A stretch of 64,000 nucleotides of DNA, taken from contig JAPFBL010000364.1 of the NCBI GenBank assembly GCA_026182355.1, positions 310,001 through 374,000 of the forward strand, in the 5' to 3' direction. This DNA is from Hermatobates lingyangjiaoensis (Eukaryota; Arthropoda; Insecta; Hemiptera; Hermatobatidae). The notes under the pieces were generated by a model that was not told where the DNA came from, searched no databases, and saw nothing but the letters and a program-made list of their open reading frames with translations. This document shows, piece by piece, positions 1-9,810 of this stretch; within the stretch, counting starts at the first letter, position 1, and each line of letters opens with the position of its first letter. Made by a program: the position numbers and the translations under genes.

Positions 1-119
1 ACCGATAAAAAAATCGGTGAGTTAATTTATATGATACCACAAAGATGGAAAAGTAGCATTCGAAACCTTGAAAAGGTATGTAGGAAACATACTAAACTTA
101 ATGTTGGCAAGATATTTAA

Positions 120-120
<1 letters not shown>

Positions 121-166
<46 letters not shown>
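121..166. repeat. (TA)n microsatellite
   Basis: About 22 TA dinucleotides in a row. It translates as repeated Ile-Tyr, so apparent small open frames through it are not coding evidence. It sits just left of a foldback-family arm, the same arrangement seen at most other (TA)n tracts in this window. Confidence 0.95.
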
Positions 167-167
<1 letters not shown>

Positions 168-207
168 TGGAGTAGCAGTTTGCTTCTCAACGCAAGTACT
201 TCGCACT

Positions 208-292
208 TCTTCCCGATGATGACGGATGTCGAAATATCGAAGTGAGTTCTGTAGTGTCTTCTGTGTTCTTTTCTCTGTGTTAAAGTGTATAT
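208..292 (+). repeat. Foldback family 2, single right arm
   Basis: Contains GATGACGGATGTCGAAATATCG followed by AGTGAGTT, split here as a short hairpin, GAAA and a donor-like GTGAGT. It matches the right arms at 12208-12290 and 12797-12870. Only one arm is present, so the copy is truncated. The following 293-410 is AT-rich filler with short (TA) runs. Confidence 0.6.
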
Positions 293-411
293 ATATATCT
301 CACTTTCTATATATATATATATCTTTCTCTGTGAGTTACAATTCTTCGTTTTTGAACTTGTTTGTGTCCAGTTTGGAAAGACTTTCCGTTTTTAAAGTAT
401 ATATATATAGA

Positions 412-620
412 TTGTTGATAAAAGTATCGACCGTGGAATAGAAACAAAACTAAAGATATCGGGACTCGGTCAGTTCTTCAGGTTCAAATTAAACTCTCAT
501 TTGCCAACGTTTCGGTCTTTATTTAAAACCTTTTTTTATAGGCAGAAGTATAAATTTTGAAACAGAAAAACTAAGTATTACATTACAAATTATTTTTCTT
601 TGTAAAATAATTTATTTTGA
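412..620 (+). repeat. Foldback family 3, left arm
   Basis: Begins with TGATAAAAGTATCGACCGTG, then the 'GGGACTCGGTCAGTTCTTCA' block, a 'CCAACGTTTCGGTCTTTATT' block and an A/T-rich tail with 'ACTAAGTATTACATTACAAA'. The same series of blocks recurs at 11318, 28272, 36320, 46355, 54098 and 54430. The partner arm is absent here. Confidence 0.75.
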
Positions 621-2176
621 ATGAGATGTTGAAGATGTGACCTGTCGGACGCGTGGAGCGCTGGCAATGTGCTGCAGTGATTAAACTGTCTAACGCGTGG
701 GTGCGCTAATGTCGTAGTGGTTGTCAACTAGTACTCGGCCCTTATCTCTAACTTTGGAAAAGTAATATTATTGTTTACTTTTATTTTTTATTATGCAGTT
801 TAATTTTTTACCTAAAGATGTTTCTTTCATTGTTTACCTGAAGTTAACTGAAGTTTTGTTGCTTTTTAAAACAGTTTGTTTTGTTAAAATGTAACCTTTC
901 TTTTCCAGTTTTCGTTAATGAGTGGAAGTTTTCAAATGTGTTCACTATACCCTTAGGAAAATTAATTTTCCTTCTATTTACCTATCGATAATATAATAAG
1001 ATAATAAGGCAGAAAGAGCATCTCTTTCTCTCAAAAAACCTTCAATGCAAATGCAGTGGTGCTTTTTAACAATATTTCTTTAAAAGAAGATTTGATGGTT
1101 GGTACTAACATCTAGCATATCATGTATATTAAGTTCATAAGTTTGTTTGTTTTTTCACTCATTTCCGTGGAGATAGAGACCTGAAATTATTATAACCTTT
1201 ATTTTTGTTGTGATTGGCTTTTTTATAGTTGTATTACGTAATAACAAATCGTATTAGGGGGTCAGGGTAGCCCAGTGGCCTGCGTACTCACTTCGACTTT
1301 CTAGAATATTATTTAATAATATTTCTCATTAGGGGATCACGGTAGACTATAATGTATAATAAACTATTACATGAGAGGTTAAAAATGAATAATTTTAGAA
1401 ACAAACTTGAACATAACTGCCAAAAAAAATACGAATGTTCTAAGGTAATATTATAAAGACACATTTCTTTCATTAATGTTATTTTATGTTGGGTGAATAA
1501 ATTGAATATTTTCAATTTACAAGTTTTGTTTGTTTTAAATACATTTTATTGTGTATATATCTTGAATCATGTTAAGAATACTATATCAAAAGCTTGAGTC
1601 ATATAAGAATCTGTTTCCGTGACTTAATAACAAGAAACAACAATTAAAATTATCTGTCAATCATTTTCAGTGATTTATTTCAGTAACTATTGCTATAATT
1701 TTTGAGTAATACAAAGGGTCATGCGTAGTCTAGTATATATAAACATGTTAAATACTACAAACATAAATTATATTATAAGTTATGTATTATATATATATAT
1801 ATGTTTAGACATATTTAATTTAAATTGCGTTATATATATTTCAATGCATAAAAAATATATATGAAATAATTTTTAATAATTGTATAATATATTTATATTT
1901 AATTATATTATTAAAAAATATTAAACTATATGTATTTTATATGCATTACGTTTAAGAGATGTACATATTACGTCATATTTCAAGGATATTAACCAGAAAA
2001 TGATTCATAACAAATTCAGTATTTATTTGGATTTATTGACTACCTTGTATAGTAGGTCAAATAGTTACAGTATAAAACAATGCATCATGGAATTATATGC
2101 TCGGTGTTGTATGTTTTCCAATGACGACACTTGCAAGCCACCACTGCCTTAGACTAAGACTTGACCCTGTTCACAG
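621..2176. other. AT-rich non-coding, intronic upstream of the Cav3 exon
   Basis: No gene recognised apart from a SINE head at 1257-1303. The stretch ends with a pyrimidine-bearing tract and CAG at 2174-2176, the acceptor of the following exon. The preceding Cav3 exon (domain I S4 region) was looked for and not seen. Confidence 0.6.
1257..1303 (+). mobile_element. tRNA-SINE head fragment
   Basis: Reads GGGTCAGGGTAGCCCAGTGG followed by CTGCGTACTCACTTC, matching the tRNA-like 5' end (A-box side) of the SINE copies at 39349 and 49641. It stops before the B box, so only the head remains. Confidence 0.5.
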
Positions 2177-2348
2177 GTATGCGTATCCTGGTGATGCTAC
2201 TCTTGGACACTCTTCCCATGCTGGGCAACGTTCTTCTTCTCTGCTTCTTTGTCTTCTTCATCTTTGGCATCGTTGGAGTGCAGCTCTGGGAAGGCATACT
2301 TCGTCAACGTTGCTTCCTTAAACCCATTCCAAACGTAACATATCCCAA
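2177..2348 (+). CDS. Ca-alpha1T: Exon of T-type (Cav3) voltage-gated calcium channel alpha-1, domain I S5
   Basis: The exon encodes about 57 residues of the pore-forming subunit of a low-voltage-activated calcium channel in the plasma membrane. Seen: [18 protein letters not shown] followed by [19 protein letters not shown], the nearly invariant end of the domain I S4-S5 linker plus S5 helix of Cav3 channels, then [10 protein letters not shown] and an N-V-T sequon at the start of the extracellular S5-pore loop. An acceptor CAG (2174-2176) precedes it and GTAAGC (2349-2354) follows it. The exon is 172 nt: two bases completing a codon, 56 whole codons, and two bases opening the next. Reading on past 2348 meets a stop at once, which supports the donor. 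No frameshift or stop lies inside, so the gene is probably functional. Cav1, Cav2 and NALCN are less likely because they differ in the [12 protein letters not shown] segment. Flanking exons are not in the window as far as I could see. Confidence 0.88.
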
Positions 2349-3689
2349 GTAAGCTCGCTTTATAGTATATCATATCAAACATTTTCGTCCATTAATCTTC
2401 TATCATTTGAGTTTTTAGTAGCAGTAATATTTGTATTTATATTCTTCAATAAATCCGCTATTCTTTTCCTCTTTTATTATCTGTTGAACTCAGTTTCTTA
2501 TTTTCAACAATACTCTACATTTCTTATTTTCATTTCCCTTCTATCTTCATTCTCAGATTTAAAGGTTGTTATTTCCTCTTTAAATATTTCTTCACTGATA
2601 TTCATAAGGGAGCTGTACCTTAATATAGTTGCTCTGTTATTTATATTGTTTTACTGCAACCAACCACCAAAGGCAATCCATACTGTCTCAGAGTATCCTG
2701 TACAAACTATAAACTCCTTTAGGAGTTCACTACTTTAGGGAAATCTTATTTTATCTAAAGTTTGCTTACGTTCAGGATAAATAATTCAAGTTTGATTTTC
2801 TGGTTTTATAATACTTTGGAATTATAGAATTCAAGAAGTTAAAACTAAATATTCAAGATTTTTAATGATTCTAGAATTATAGAACCCATGTTAATAGCAT
2901 AGAAGAAGAATAGCCAAACAGAACAATGACGAAGGTTATGGTTTTGTTAACACCATGAGCTGTTTAATTCACTACCGTCTACAAGCTTTATTGATTTTAA
3001 CTTTTCTAATTTACCAAAACTTAACTGTGATAGGTAGAAACAGTTAACTCTTTTGATTTGGACCTTAAAAGGCTGTTGTTTTGTTCTAGTAACCAACCAA
3101 ACCTATTCCCTTTTCTTTAATGTATCTAGGGTCATTATTATGTTATGTAGGGTCATATTATTACAAAAATCTGCATTTTATGTTATTACTCATGACATTA
3201 CCTTGAGAGATGATTATCTGGCTAAGTATATACGACAGTTCTCTGTTAAAGAGGCACGAATATCTAATCTAGGATATGAGTAACTCACCTCTGTCAGGCT
3301 AGGACAGTATTCTAGGAAATCTAGACTAGGTATACAGTGTCATAAGATGTCTTCTAGAGTGCCTGTTATCTTATTACTCTTCCTCTATGATTTACCTTGA
3401 AACGAATAACTATAAACAACACTTAAGTTCTATTCTGTGCTTCTTGAATATTTGTAATATATTTATGTATTTGGATGATCACTCATTTATTTAATATTAT
3501 ATATACTTTGAAAACAGAAGGAAACACGAATACTAGAACTCGCTTTCTATATGTCGACTGTTTTACACTGTTATTTGTAACAGTGTCCTGTTGTTTGTGC
3601 AGTATAGAATTTGTACAGCACAGTACACTGTTATTTGTAAAGCTCGTTCGTTAGGAAATGAAGTGGAATGTTGAGAAATCAAAAGTCAA

Positions 3690-3690
<1 letters not shown>
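2349..3690. other. AT-rich intron, no feature recognised
   Basis: Starts with the splice donor GTAAGC. The rest shows no coding similarity or ordered repeat, except a short duplicated phrase 'ACACTGTTATTTGTAA' at about 3564 and 3624. Confidence 0.6.
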
Positions 3691-3731
<41 letters not shown>

Positions 3732-3852
3732 ATATATAAATAAAATAAATTAAAAACGAAGGAAACACACAGAAAGACACAGACATAACTCACATCGTTT
3801 TTAATTTATTTTATTTAAAAAAGTCCGCTGGACCGTTTCTTTTAATTGTATA
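3691..3852. repeat. (TA)n plus internally deleted foldback family 2 element
   Basis: (TA)n at about 3693-3738 is followed by the distal left arm (ACGAAGGAAACACACAGAAA to CATAACTCACATCG), which jumps straight to the distal right arm (TTTAATTTATTTTATTTAAA and AAGTCCGCTGGACCGTTTCT). The central hairpin region found in the copy at 12590-12915 is missing, so this is an internal-deletion derivative. Confidence 0.7.
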
Positions 3853-4224
3853 TATATATAAAAAATTGCTAACTGCACTAAAATAAAACTCAAAGGTATC
3901 AGTCGATCTGGTATCTCTTGGGTGAACAAGGGAAATTTATTATCATGGTGAACAGAATGGCAGTTATTCGGAAAGTGTAAACATTGGTTAGCAAGTGTTT
4001 GACTTACTTAGATTGTTTGAATAGCTAGCTACCTTAACACATTATAAATGACATTCTCGCATGTAGGTAAGTTGAGTCACTGCCGACAAACATAAAACTT
4101 TTCTTGCTAAAGGGAAGCATGCTTATCACTAAACTATTCCTGATCCTTCCTGAATATAAGTAGTTCTTGGTGGATACAGTCGCGGCTTGTAAATGTTTTG
4201 GTGGTTTTGTAAGCTAGATTAAAC

Positions 4225-4700
4225 TGGTATGGTGAATATTACGACTATATTCTTTATGTATTTGACTAGACCGAGTATTAAAAAACGGATAAGGAAACAG
4301 TTAGCAAAAGATGGAAATATGTTTTCGTGTAAAACAGAAGCAAAAGGGTGTAGAGTGATTTTATCTGTTGTTTGTTGGCGAAGAGAAAGGGTTTTTATAG
4401 GGCCGGTGGAAGCGATAAGGGATGAACTGAGAGGGAAAGAGATAGTGCTATCTGTTTGAGAGAGAAGAATAGCGGTTGGGGCTGATATAAAAAGTGTTTA
4501 TGGCTTGTGAAGGCTGCAGGAGGGCAGCAAGGCTGCGCAGGCGCGCACAAATCTCTCAACTATACCTGCTCCACCCTTGATACAGCCTGCTTGTAGGGCC
4601 TAATGAGCCCTTGCAGGGCTTGGCCTCATTCCCTTAATGCACAGCTCAATGGAACACACTCCTTACATTCGCACTGCTCCACTCATGCCATACTTGATGT
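4225..4700. other. GC-richer patch of unknown origin
   Basis: Higher G+C than its surroundings, especially 4500-4640 (GGCTGCAGGAGGGCAGCAAG, GCGCAGGCGCGCAC). Part of it (around 4385-4425, AAAGGGTTTTTATAGGG then CCGGTGGAAGCGATAAGG) loosely resembles 59490-59530 on the same strand, so it may be a dispersed repeat body. A 76-codon open stretch at 4229-4459 has no recognised similarity. No CpG-island promoter features were identified. Confidence 0.35.
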
Positions 4701-5046
4701 CTATTCTTAAATATCAACATTTTGCCTAAAACATTTCTTTCATCAACAACTTAGTCTCGAAAACATTTCAAGAAATAAGATTAAATGATTGCCAGGTATC
4801 GTGAAACATTTCATTTAGTACTCTGTGCGATAATGAAATTACATATGGAAATTGCCATTTTACCGTTCGTGACGTTAAAGCTATCGGTGTGGCAAAAAAA
4901 AAAACTCAAATGAAATATGTAATAAACCAGTAAAATTTCCTGTAGATGCAATAGAATAAGTTATTGATTAAGGAAATTGTCCAACTTGGTTGCTTCATAT
5001 CTTTTCGCAGCAAGTGATATGTAAAGGACTCATACTCATATTGAAG

Positions 5047-5416
5047 TTCAAATTCTATGTTGCACTCCAAGCCGTAACACGCGAAGAGTTTCCCACATTT
5101 CCTTGTTTGTTAGAATGAATACTGCTGGTTGATCACCCTCTGCTTCATTATCACTCCCTACTTTATTCACCCAGCTTGTGTAACAGCATCGCAGACGTCA
5201 CCCCCCGTTAACTTTGCAGTAACCTGGAGGTCATAGTCGACTACCGTCCACTCCTTGAAGTCGCTTAGAGTTATATCACTTAGTTTTTCAGTAAAAATGT
5301 CCTCTATTGTTGCGGTGCACGAGGAACCACCTTTCTTGAAACAGTCTTAAATTGTTTCTTCCCGAACATGTTTCCACGACAAGGTTAACAAATGCAAGGC
5401 TGCTAGCAGATTAGCT
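5047..5416 (-). pseudogene. pogo/Tigger-type transposase C-terminal fragment (dead)
   Basis: Read on the minus strand from 5416, the translation begins ANLLAALHLLTLSWKHVREE, then TI-stop-DCFKKGG, then FKEWTVVDYDL. The W-K-x-V-x-x-E-T-I-x-x-C-F-x-K-x-G pattern is typical of the region after the DDE domain in pogo/Tigger/jerky-type transposases. Family knowledge: these cut-and-paste enzymes move TA-flanked Tc1-mariner-superfamily elements. A stop (TAA) sits at 5347-5349 in the middle of that motif and a second at 5167-5169, after which similarity seems to continue in another frame. The DNA-binding and catalytic parts are absent. A run of A/T lies at the 5' limit (5411-5441). No terminal repeats were identified. 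Confidence 0.55.
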
Positions 5417-5439
5417 TTTTTTTTAAAAAAAAAAAAAAA

Positions 5440-6255
5440 AGTTGGATCTTTTGATGTCCATCTCAAGATAGATCTGAAATCCCCAAGTTTGAAAAAAAAA
5501 ATTGATAACAATAACCGACGTGCTGATTACAATAAGCAGTGTATTTGTCATTCATATTGTATGTTGGGGCGGGTATCAGGAATTGCGATTATATCAACCG
5601 ATTACACCCGTGATTACATTAAGCGACATCCACTGTACCAAGTCAACATCTCCTAACCATTTTAATGTATTCAAAATTCATTTGAAAATATATCAAAAAT
5701 ACAGGGGTGACATAATTACAAACATATTTCCTCTCAGTTGCTAAAGGTCACAACTTGCTTGTGAATTTACCTTTCTCAAGAGCGACGGCCTTTGGATTAA
5801 ATTGCATATTGATGAATGCAGTTGCTTATCTTATTGTCGATTGTAGACAAGCTTGTCCACACTCATATGTTGTTTCAGCTAGGACGGATTTAAGCAACTA
5901 TAATTGACAGTGTACTAAGTTGCACATTTAGTACAAAAGTTTCAAACATATTTCAAAAACGCTTTATTCGTACTTATGTATATGTGATAATCTATGTTTT
6001 TTTTTAAATTGAAAATATGGATTGATAAGAATTTTTTTTAAAACAAATAGAATAATAGTTAGTACTATTATTAGAACCATTTCTGGCACAAAACATTAGC
6101 AAAAAATGATTAAATAATTGTTTTCCACACTACATGTATACCTTATGTCTTTTTCATTACTTTTGTTTGCTTTTTGGATCAATAATATTTGATCAATCGC
6201 ATTGCCACGTTTTTGTATGTACCAAGAAAAACTGAAAATATACATAATTTATTAG
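5440..6255. other. AT-rich non-coding, nothing recognised
   Basis: No coding similarity, RNA gene or ordered repeat seen. An 80-codon open stretch at 5502-5744 has no recognisable motif. Confidence 0.5.
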
Positions 6256-6261
6256 GGATGA

Positions 6262-6520
6262 ATGTGGAGACAGGTTAGGTTAGATTGCGGTGGCAGTCTT
6301 ACAAGGGATCACACACAGGTCGAATATTGTCCCTTTGTCATACCACACAATCAATATTCTACATGGGGAGTCTTAAATTTTGCCTAACTCAAGTGATTTT
6401 AGTGTGAGGATCTTTAACGAATATCTGACATCGTACAGGCACGGTACAACTTAAAACCACTCTGAGGTACATGCTCAGATTTATTCACTTCCCGCATGTA
6501 TAAATCAAAAGGCCAGAACC
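6262..6520 (-). mobile_element. tRNA-derived SINE, diverged, minus orientation
   Basis: Carries the SINE body in reverse: 'GGGAGTCTTAAATTTTGCCT', 'AACTCAAGTGATTTTAGTG', 'ATCTTTAACGAATATCTGAC', 'ATCGTACAGGC' and 'GCTCAGATTTATTCACTTCC', as in the copies at 49405 and 61322. The part left of 6355 also matches the extended tail of the 61322 copy (CATACCACACAATCAATATT, CAGGTTAGGTTAG). The tRNA-like head near 6510 is badly worn. Confidence 0.7.
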
Positions 6521-7049
6521 CTTAACAACCAGAGGTGATCCGTCTACATAGTTTCTAATGCTTTTATAGCTTAAAGTTGGAAATAAGTTGTTGGAATAAC
6601 CGTATTTGTTTTAATGATAGTTAAAAAAACTAAGACTTGATAATTTTTTTATTATATTACCCGAAAGCCTCCTTACAAAGTTCAGTAGATACATATCGAG
6701 TAGTATTCTTTTTAAAAGTAATTTAATAACCTTCTATTTTTAAAGTTAAACAATAAACGGAAGGCTTTTTAAAAGGGGGAACTAATATTCCATTTTTACA
6801 AAAAAAAAAAAAAAAAAATAAAAGAAAAGAAAGACGTAACCTGTAGATTCGAGAGCATTCTCTGGGAAGAGTATATGGCCCGTTGCTCATTTTCTTCCAT
6901 TTACCTCCTCCAAACAAACTCCCTCCTGACTCCATTAAGTTACCGAAATATAGACCACTTTATCTCCTTCTAAAATAATTGTGATTACATGGATTTTTCA
7001 TAGTTTATAAGAAGTAATAACGTCAAAACTTGTAATAATCTACTGAATA

Positions 7050-7676
7050 CGAGGGTGGTTTGATAAGTCCGTGATTGTTGAATAAAACAAAATGTTTTCG
7101 GCAAAGGAACATTTTATTTTTCTGCATAGTCACCTTTTAGCTGGATACATTTAGTCCAGCAGTTTTCTAATTTTTTTATTCCCTCCAAATAATACGTTAA
7201 AATAAAATAATAATACTCCAAATAAAAGCTCTCAAAATACCCGTTTGTTTCGGTAATGACTTGTTCATTCGACTCAAATCTCTTACCGTCCAGCCATTTC
7301 TTTAGGTTTGGAAACAGAAAATAGTCGCAGGGGGCTAAATCAGGAGAATATGCTGGATGGGGTAGCAGTTCGTTTCCCATTCGTGGATTTTGGCCATCGT
7401 GGCTAGACAAGTGTGCACACATGCATTGTCTTGATGGAACAGCACTTTCTTCTTTACCAATGCGGCCGTTTTTGCTTCAAATCAACGTCGAATCTGTTCA
7501 AAAGCTTTGAATAATATTCCCCGGTGATCGTTTTACCTTTCTCGAGGTAATCGATGTGAATGACACCCCGTGCATCCCAAAAAACTGTGGCCATGACCTT
7601 GTTGGCTGACAGACTCTGTTTGGCTTTCTTTGGCCCACGTTCGCCCACAGCAACCCACTGTTTCGATTATTCCACT
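7050..7676 (-). mobile_element. 5'-truncated mariner element
   Basis: The element's 3' terminal repeat starts at 7050 (CGAGGGTGGTTTGATAAGTC), preceded by TA at 7048-7049, the expected mariner target duplication. Transposase similarity runs on the minus strand to about 7676 and then stops; the opposite terminal repeat was not found. The copy is therefore truncated and cannot move on its own. Confidence 0.8.
7114..7673 (-). pseudogene. mariner transposase, C-terminal half, with stop and frameshifts
   Basis: Mariner transposases carry out cut-and-paste transposition into TA sites through a DD34D triad. Read from 7673: a stop, then SKQWVAVGERGPKKAKQSLS, VMATVFWDARGVIHIDYLEK and LNRFDVDLKQKRPHW (to about 7454). 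A one-base loss then shifts the frame; KKKVLFHQDNA, which carries the second Asp of the family, follows in another frame. Near 7395 a second one-base loss restores LLPHPAYSPDLAPCDYFLFP, with the final Asp. The end reads YYLEGIKKLENCWTKCIQLK and stops at 7114-7116. The stretch before that (FESFYLEYYYFILT) looks longer than in usual relatives. The N-terminal helix-turn-helix and the first catalytic Asp are missing. Two frameshifts and one stop make it non-functional. Confidence 0.85.
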
Positions 7677-7801
7677 ATTCGATTGTCGGATTACGGCTGA
7701 ACAATTGTTAACTATTATTTAAGTATGTTTTTTTATGTTCTTTTTCTCTCTTTCTGTTTTTTGTTTATCCCAGTCTGTCTCTATTTCTCTCTCTTCCTAA
7801 T

Positions 7802-7826
7802 TCACTAGCTCACACACACACACACA

Positions 7827-7877
<51 letters not shown>

Positions 7878-7880
7878 TTC
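7802..7880. repeat. (CA)n and (CT)n microsatellites
   Basis: A short ACACAC run (7812-7826) is followed by a nearly uninterrupted TCTCTC run to about 7880. Confidence 0.9.
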
Positions 7881-7884
7881 TAGC

Positions 7885-8740
7885 ATAATAAACACATGTA
7901 GTAACTCTGAAAGAAATCATTAAAGGTTTTTTTTAATTTTGATATTGCCTGTTTCTGTCTAAATGTTTATCTTTCTCACTCACTCACTCACTTCAGGCTG
8001 TCTACATACTTGCATATCATTTTGCGTCATTTGCCTTTATATAGTCTCGATACATATGTAATTTTGCCTATGTCTTTTACTATCCTTTATCAGGATGGGT
8101 TTTTCCTACAATTATACATGATTCTTCAGCCACTGCATCCTAAAATCGCTATTATATTTATATGAATTTCAATCTACTAGTGTATCAGATATGTTACTTA
8201 ATATGTCCTTTGAGAGATCATAATAAAGTTCTAAGCCAAGATGGACGGAATAACTTCATGGTAAGTATTTTCACAATTTAATATATAGTATAAATGTTAT
8301 ATTGGTGATTTTTGTTATATTTCTCATCAAGCCCAGAGGCAGCTAAGAAGACAGTCTCTTTTTTATTTTACTTGTGGGTCTGTATATAACTATTTATGTT
8401 TACAATGTAGAATGTATTCATTATATCTGTTTCAGGAATATCCCGGATCCGTTCATAATCCGAGTGAGAACAACAGAGTAAGGCTTATATATTGTATATA
8501 GAGAATGCTTGTCACCCTAACGCCTGGGATAAACAAGAGATAACTTTGTTTGCTAGCTTATTGCAGAGTTGTTTTTATTTTTTGTGAAATATTGCTCAGT
8601 GCTTGACTAATGCTTCTAACTTGAAACTGCTGCAAAAGTGCTACATATTGGTCCAGTTGTCGGATATGTACTTATATTTTCATGAATTCTTAGGATGTTT
8701 TTGAACTGACTGACTAGTATTATATATATATATATTATTC
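7885..8740. other. AT-rich non-coding, nothing recognised
   Basis: No gene, RNA or ordered repeat seen apart from a TCACTCAC run near 7976-7992. Confidence 0.5.
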
Positions 8741-8799
8741 AAGTTGGCAGCAGCTTCTGTGTTGACCAATTTCTTGCTGATGTTCTCTAGTTACTGCAA

Positions 8800-8917
8800 A
8801 CTAGTAAGGAAACTAGAGAACATTAGCAAGAAATTGATCAACGCAGAAATTGCTGCCAACTTTAATAATACCTGTTTGAGAGAAGACCTGCTGCCATCAT
8901 ACACCTATATATATATT
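8800..8917 (+). pseudogene. Possible Penelope-like element N-terminal fragment
   Basis: Translation reads KLVRKLENISKKLINAEIAA then NFNNTCLREDLLPSYTYIY. It closely resembles coding-like pieces at 23262-23392 and 29765-29850 and the reverse piece at 8905-8975. Family knowledge: Penelope-like retroelements have an N-terminal segment with an F-x-x-x-C-x-x-x-x-L-x-P-x-Y/F pattern ahead of the reverse transcriptase. No reverse transcriptase or GIY-YIG domain is visible nearby, so this is at most a 5' fragment. Confidence 0.35.
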
Positions 8918-8975
8918 GTCGAAGTGTACTGCAGCTTCGACATTTACAACTTTAATATTAAGCTGTCCCAGTCTA
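8905..8975 (-). pseudogene. Same coding-like motif, reverse copy
   Basis: On the minus strand it reads LNIKVVNVEAAVHFDNIYI, matching VVNREAAVYFK at 24170 (+) and the corresponding stretch of the 8800-8917 piece. The two copies face each other, giving the local palindromic arrangement. Confidence 0.35.
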
Positions 8976-9005
8976 TATGCTGCCAGTATTTGCTGCCACC
9001 TTATA

Positions 9006-9046
<41 letters not shown>

Positions 9047-9048
<2 letters not shown>

Positions 9049-9286
9049 AATAAATGTTTACATAAACACGTGAAATAAACAATCAATGATCAAACCACAA
9101 TGTGAAATGGGAAAAAAGGACTAAGATCTTTCAACCGTAACAAGCGGTCTTCGTTAGAGTCAAAAACCTAACAGAGGGTTTTTTCAGTTGGGTTTTTGAC
9201 TCTGACGAAGACCGCTTGTTACGGTTTAAAGATCTTAGTCTTGTCTTCCCATTTCATATTGTAGTTTGATCATTGATATGTTACCT
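9047..9286. repeat. Foldback family 1, complete palindrome
   Basis: Arms of about 105 bp. The left arm runs CATAAACACGTGAAATAAAC to GTCTTCGTTAGAGTCAAAAA; the right arm is its reverse complement, TTTTTGACTCTGACGAAGAC to CAATGATATG... A roughly 20-bp spacer separates them. Signature of the family: GACGAAGACCGCTTGTTACG, then GTTTAAAGATCTTAGTC. The copy directly follows the (TA)n at 9009-9042. Other copies: 15665, 16557, 22205, 29490, 47215, 50260, 55563. Confidence 0.85.
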
Positions 9287-9357
9287 CCTTATCTTTTGTA
9301 CTGAGTTGCTTGGATATTTATATCACGAGTTCTTGTGACAATTTTGTATATGTATGT

Positions 9358-9365
9358 ATACACAC

Positions 9366-9414
<49 letters not shown>

Positions 9415-9440
9415 CATATATATATATATATATATATAAA
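9358..9440. repeat. (CA)n-(TA)n compound microsatellite
   Basis: About 25 CA units followed by about 11 TA units. Confidence 0.95.
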
Positions 9441-9559
9441 TGTACAAGAAATGAAAAATGTCTTTATTGTATTATTGACAAAACTAACAGAGCGGGAAGT
9501 GAAGCTTTTATTTTGTTAGCAAAGTGTGGGAAACGTTGTAGATTATAGTAGATTTGATA

Positions 9560-9810
9560 TAAGTGAGGAAATGTTGCGCTTTGGCTGACAGCATAAGCAG
9601 AGTGTGAATAGGGAAGAGGAATGGTGTGCTTGGACCAACAGCCAACTGAGCTCAACGTGACTGGCCCCAGCTCTGACGCGCAAGTGTTGAAACTAACAGC
9701 ATACTTTAGTGTCTGTGTTTGAGCTGCCTGTACTGCCGAAAACTTAACGAAGCAAGGTGCAATGCGTAGGCTGACAGTATTCTGAGCTATGTATGTGTGT
9801 GACCATATCA
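9560..9810 (+). repeat. Dispersed repeat block flanking the 56-bp array (left)
   Basis: Contains 'AACAGCATACTTTAGTGTCT', 'GTGTTTGAGCTGCC', 'GAAGCAAGGTGCAATGCG' and 'GACAGTATTCTGAGC'. The same ordered phrases recur, diverged, at 10690-10910, so the GC-rich array and the 0.5-kb repeat D1 lie between two related blocks. No coding similarity recognised. Confidence 0.55.

Larger units (their letters stand above)
8745..9045. repeat. Palindromic unit ending in (TA)n
   Basis: The left part is an inverted repeat: 'GTTGGCAGCAGCTTCTGTGT' through 'GAACATTAGCAAGAAATTGA', folding about a centre near 8802 with arms of about 55 bp. The right part (8890-9010) holds a second, oppositely oriented copy of the same coding-like motif and ends in (TA)n at 9009-9042. 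A short inner hairpin (GAAGTGTACTGCAGCTTC) is centred near 8930. Confidence 0.7.

Noticed and set aside
31..219. Small open frames through (TA)n tracts (also 8897-9082, 12742-12963, 36228-36425, 54026-54277)
   Set aside because: They consist of Ile-Tyr repeats from the microsatellite joined to foldback arms; no independent protein similarity, except the short Penelope-like motif noted separately.
2097..2321. Open frame overlapping the Cav3 exon in another frame, and the antisense one at 2197-2382
   Set aside because: Both are shadows of the real exon; the Cav3 frame explains the composition.
4500..4640. CpG island or promoter for a gene
   Set aside because: Short, with no downstream coding sequence and partial similarity to another locus at 59490; more likely a repeat body.
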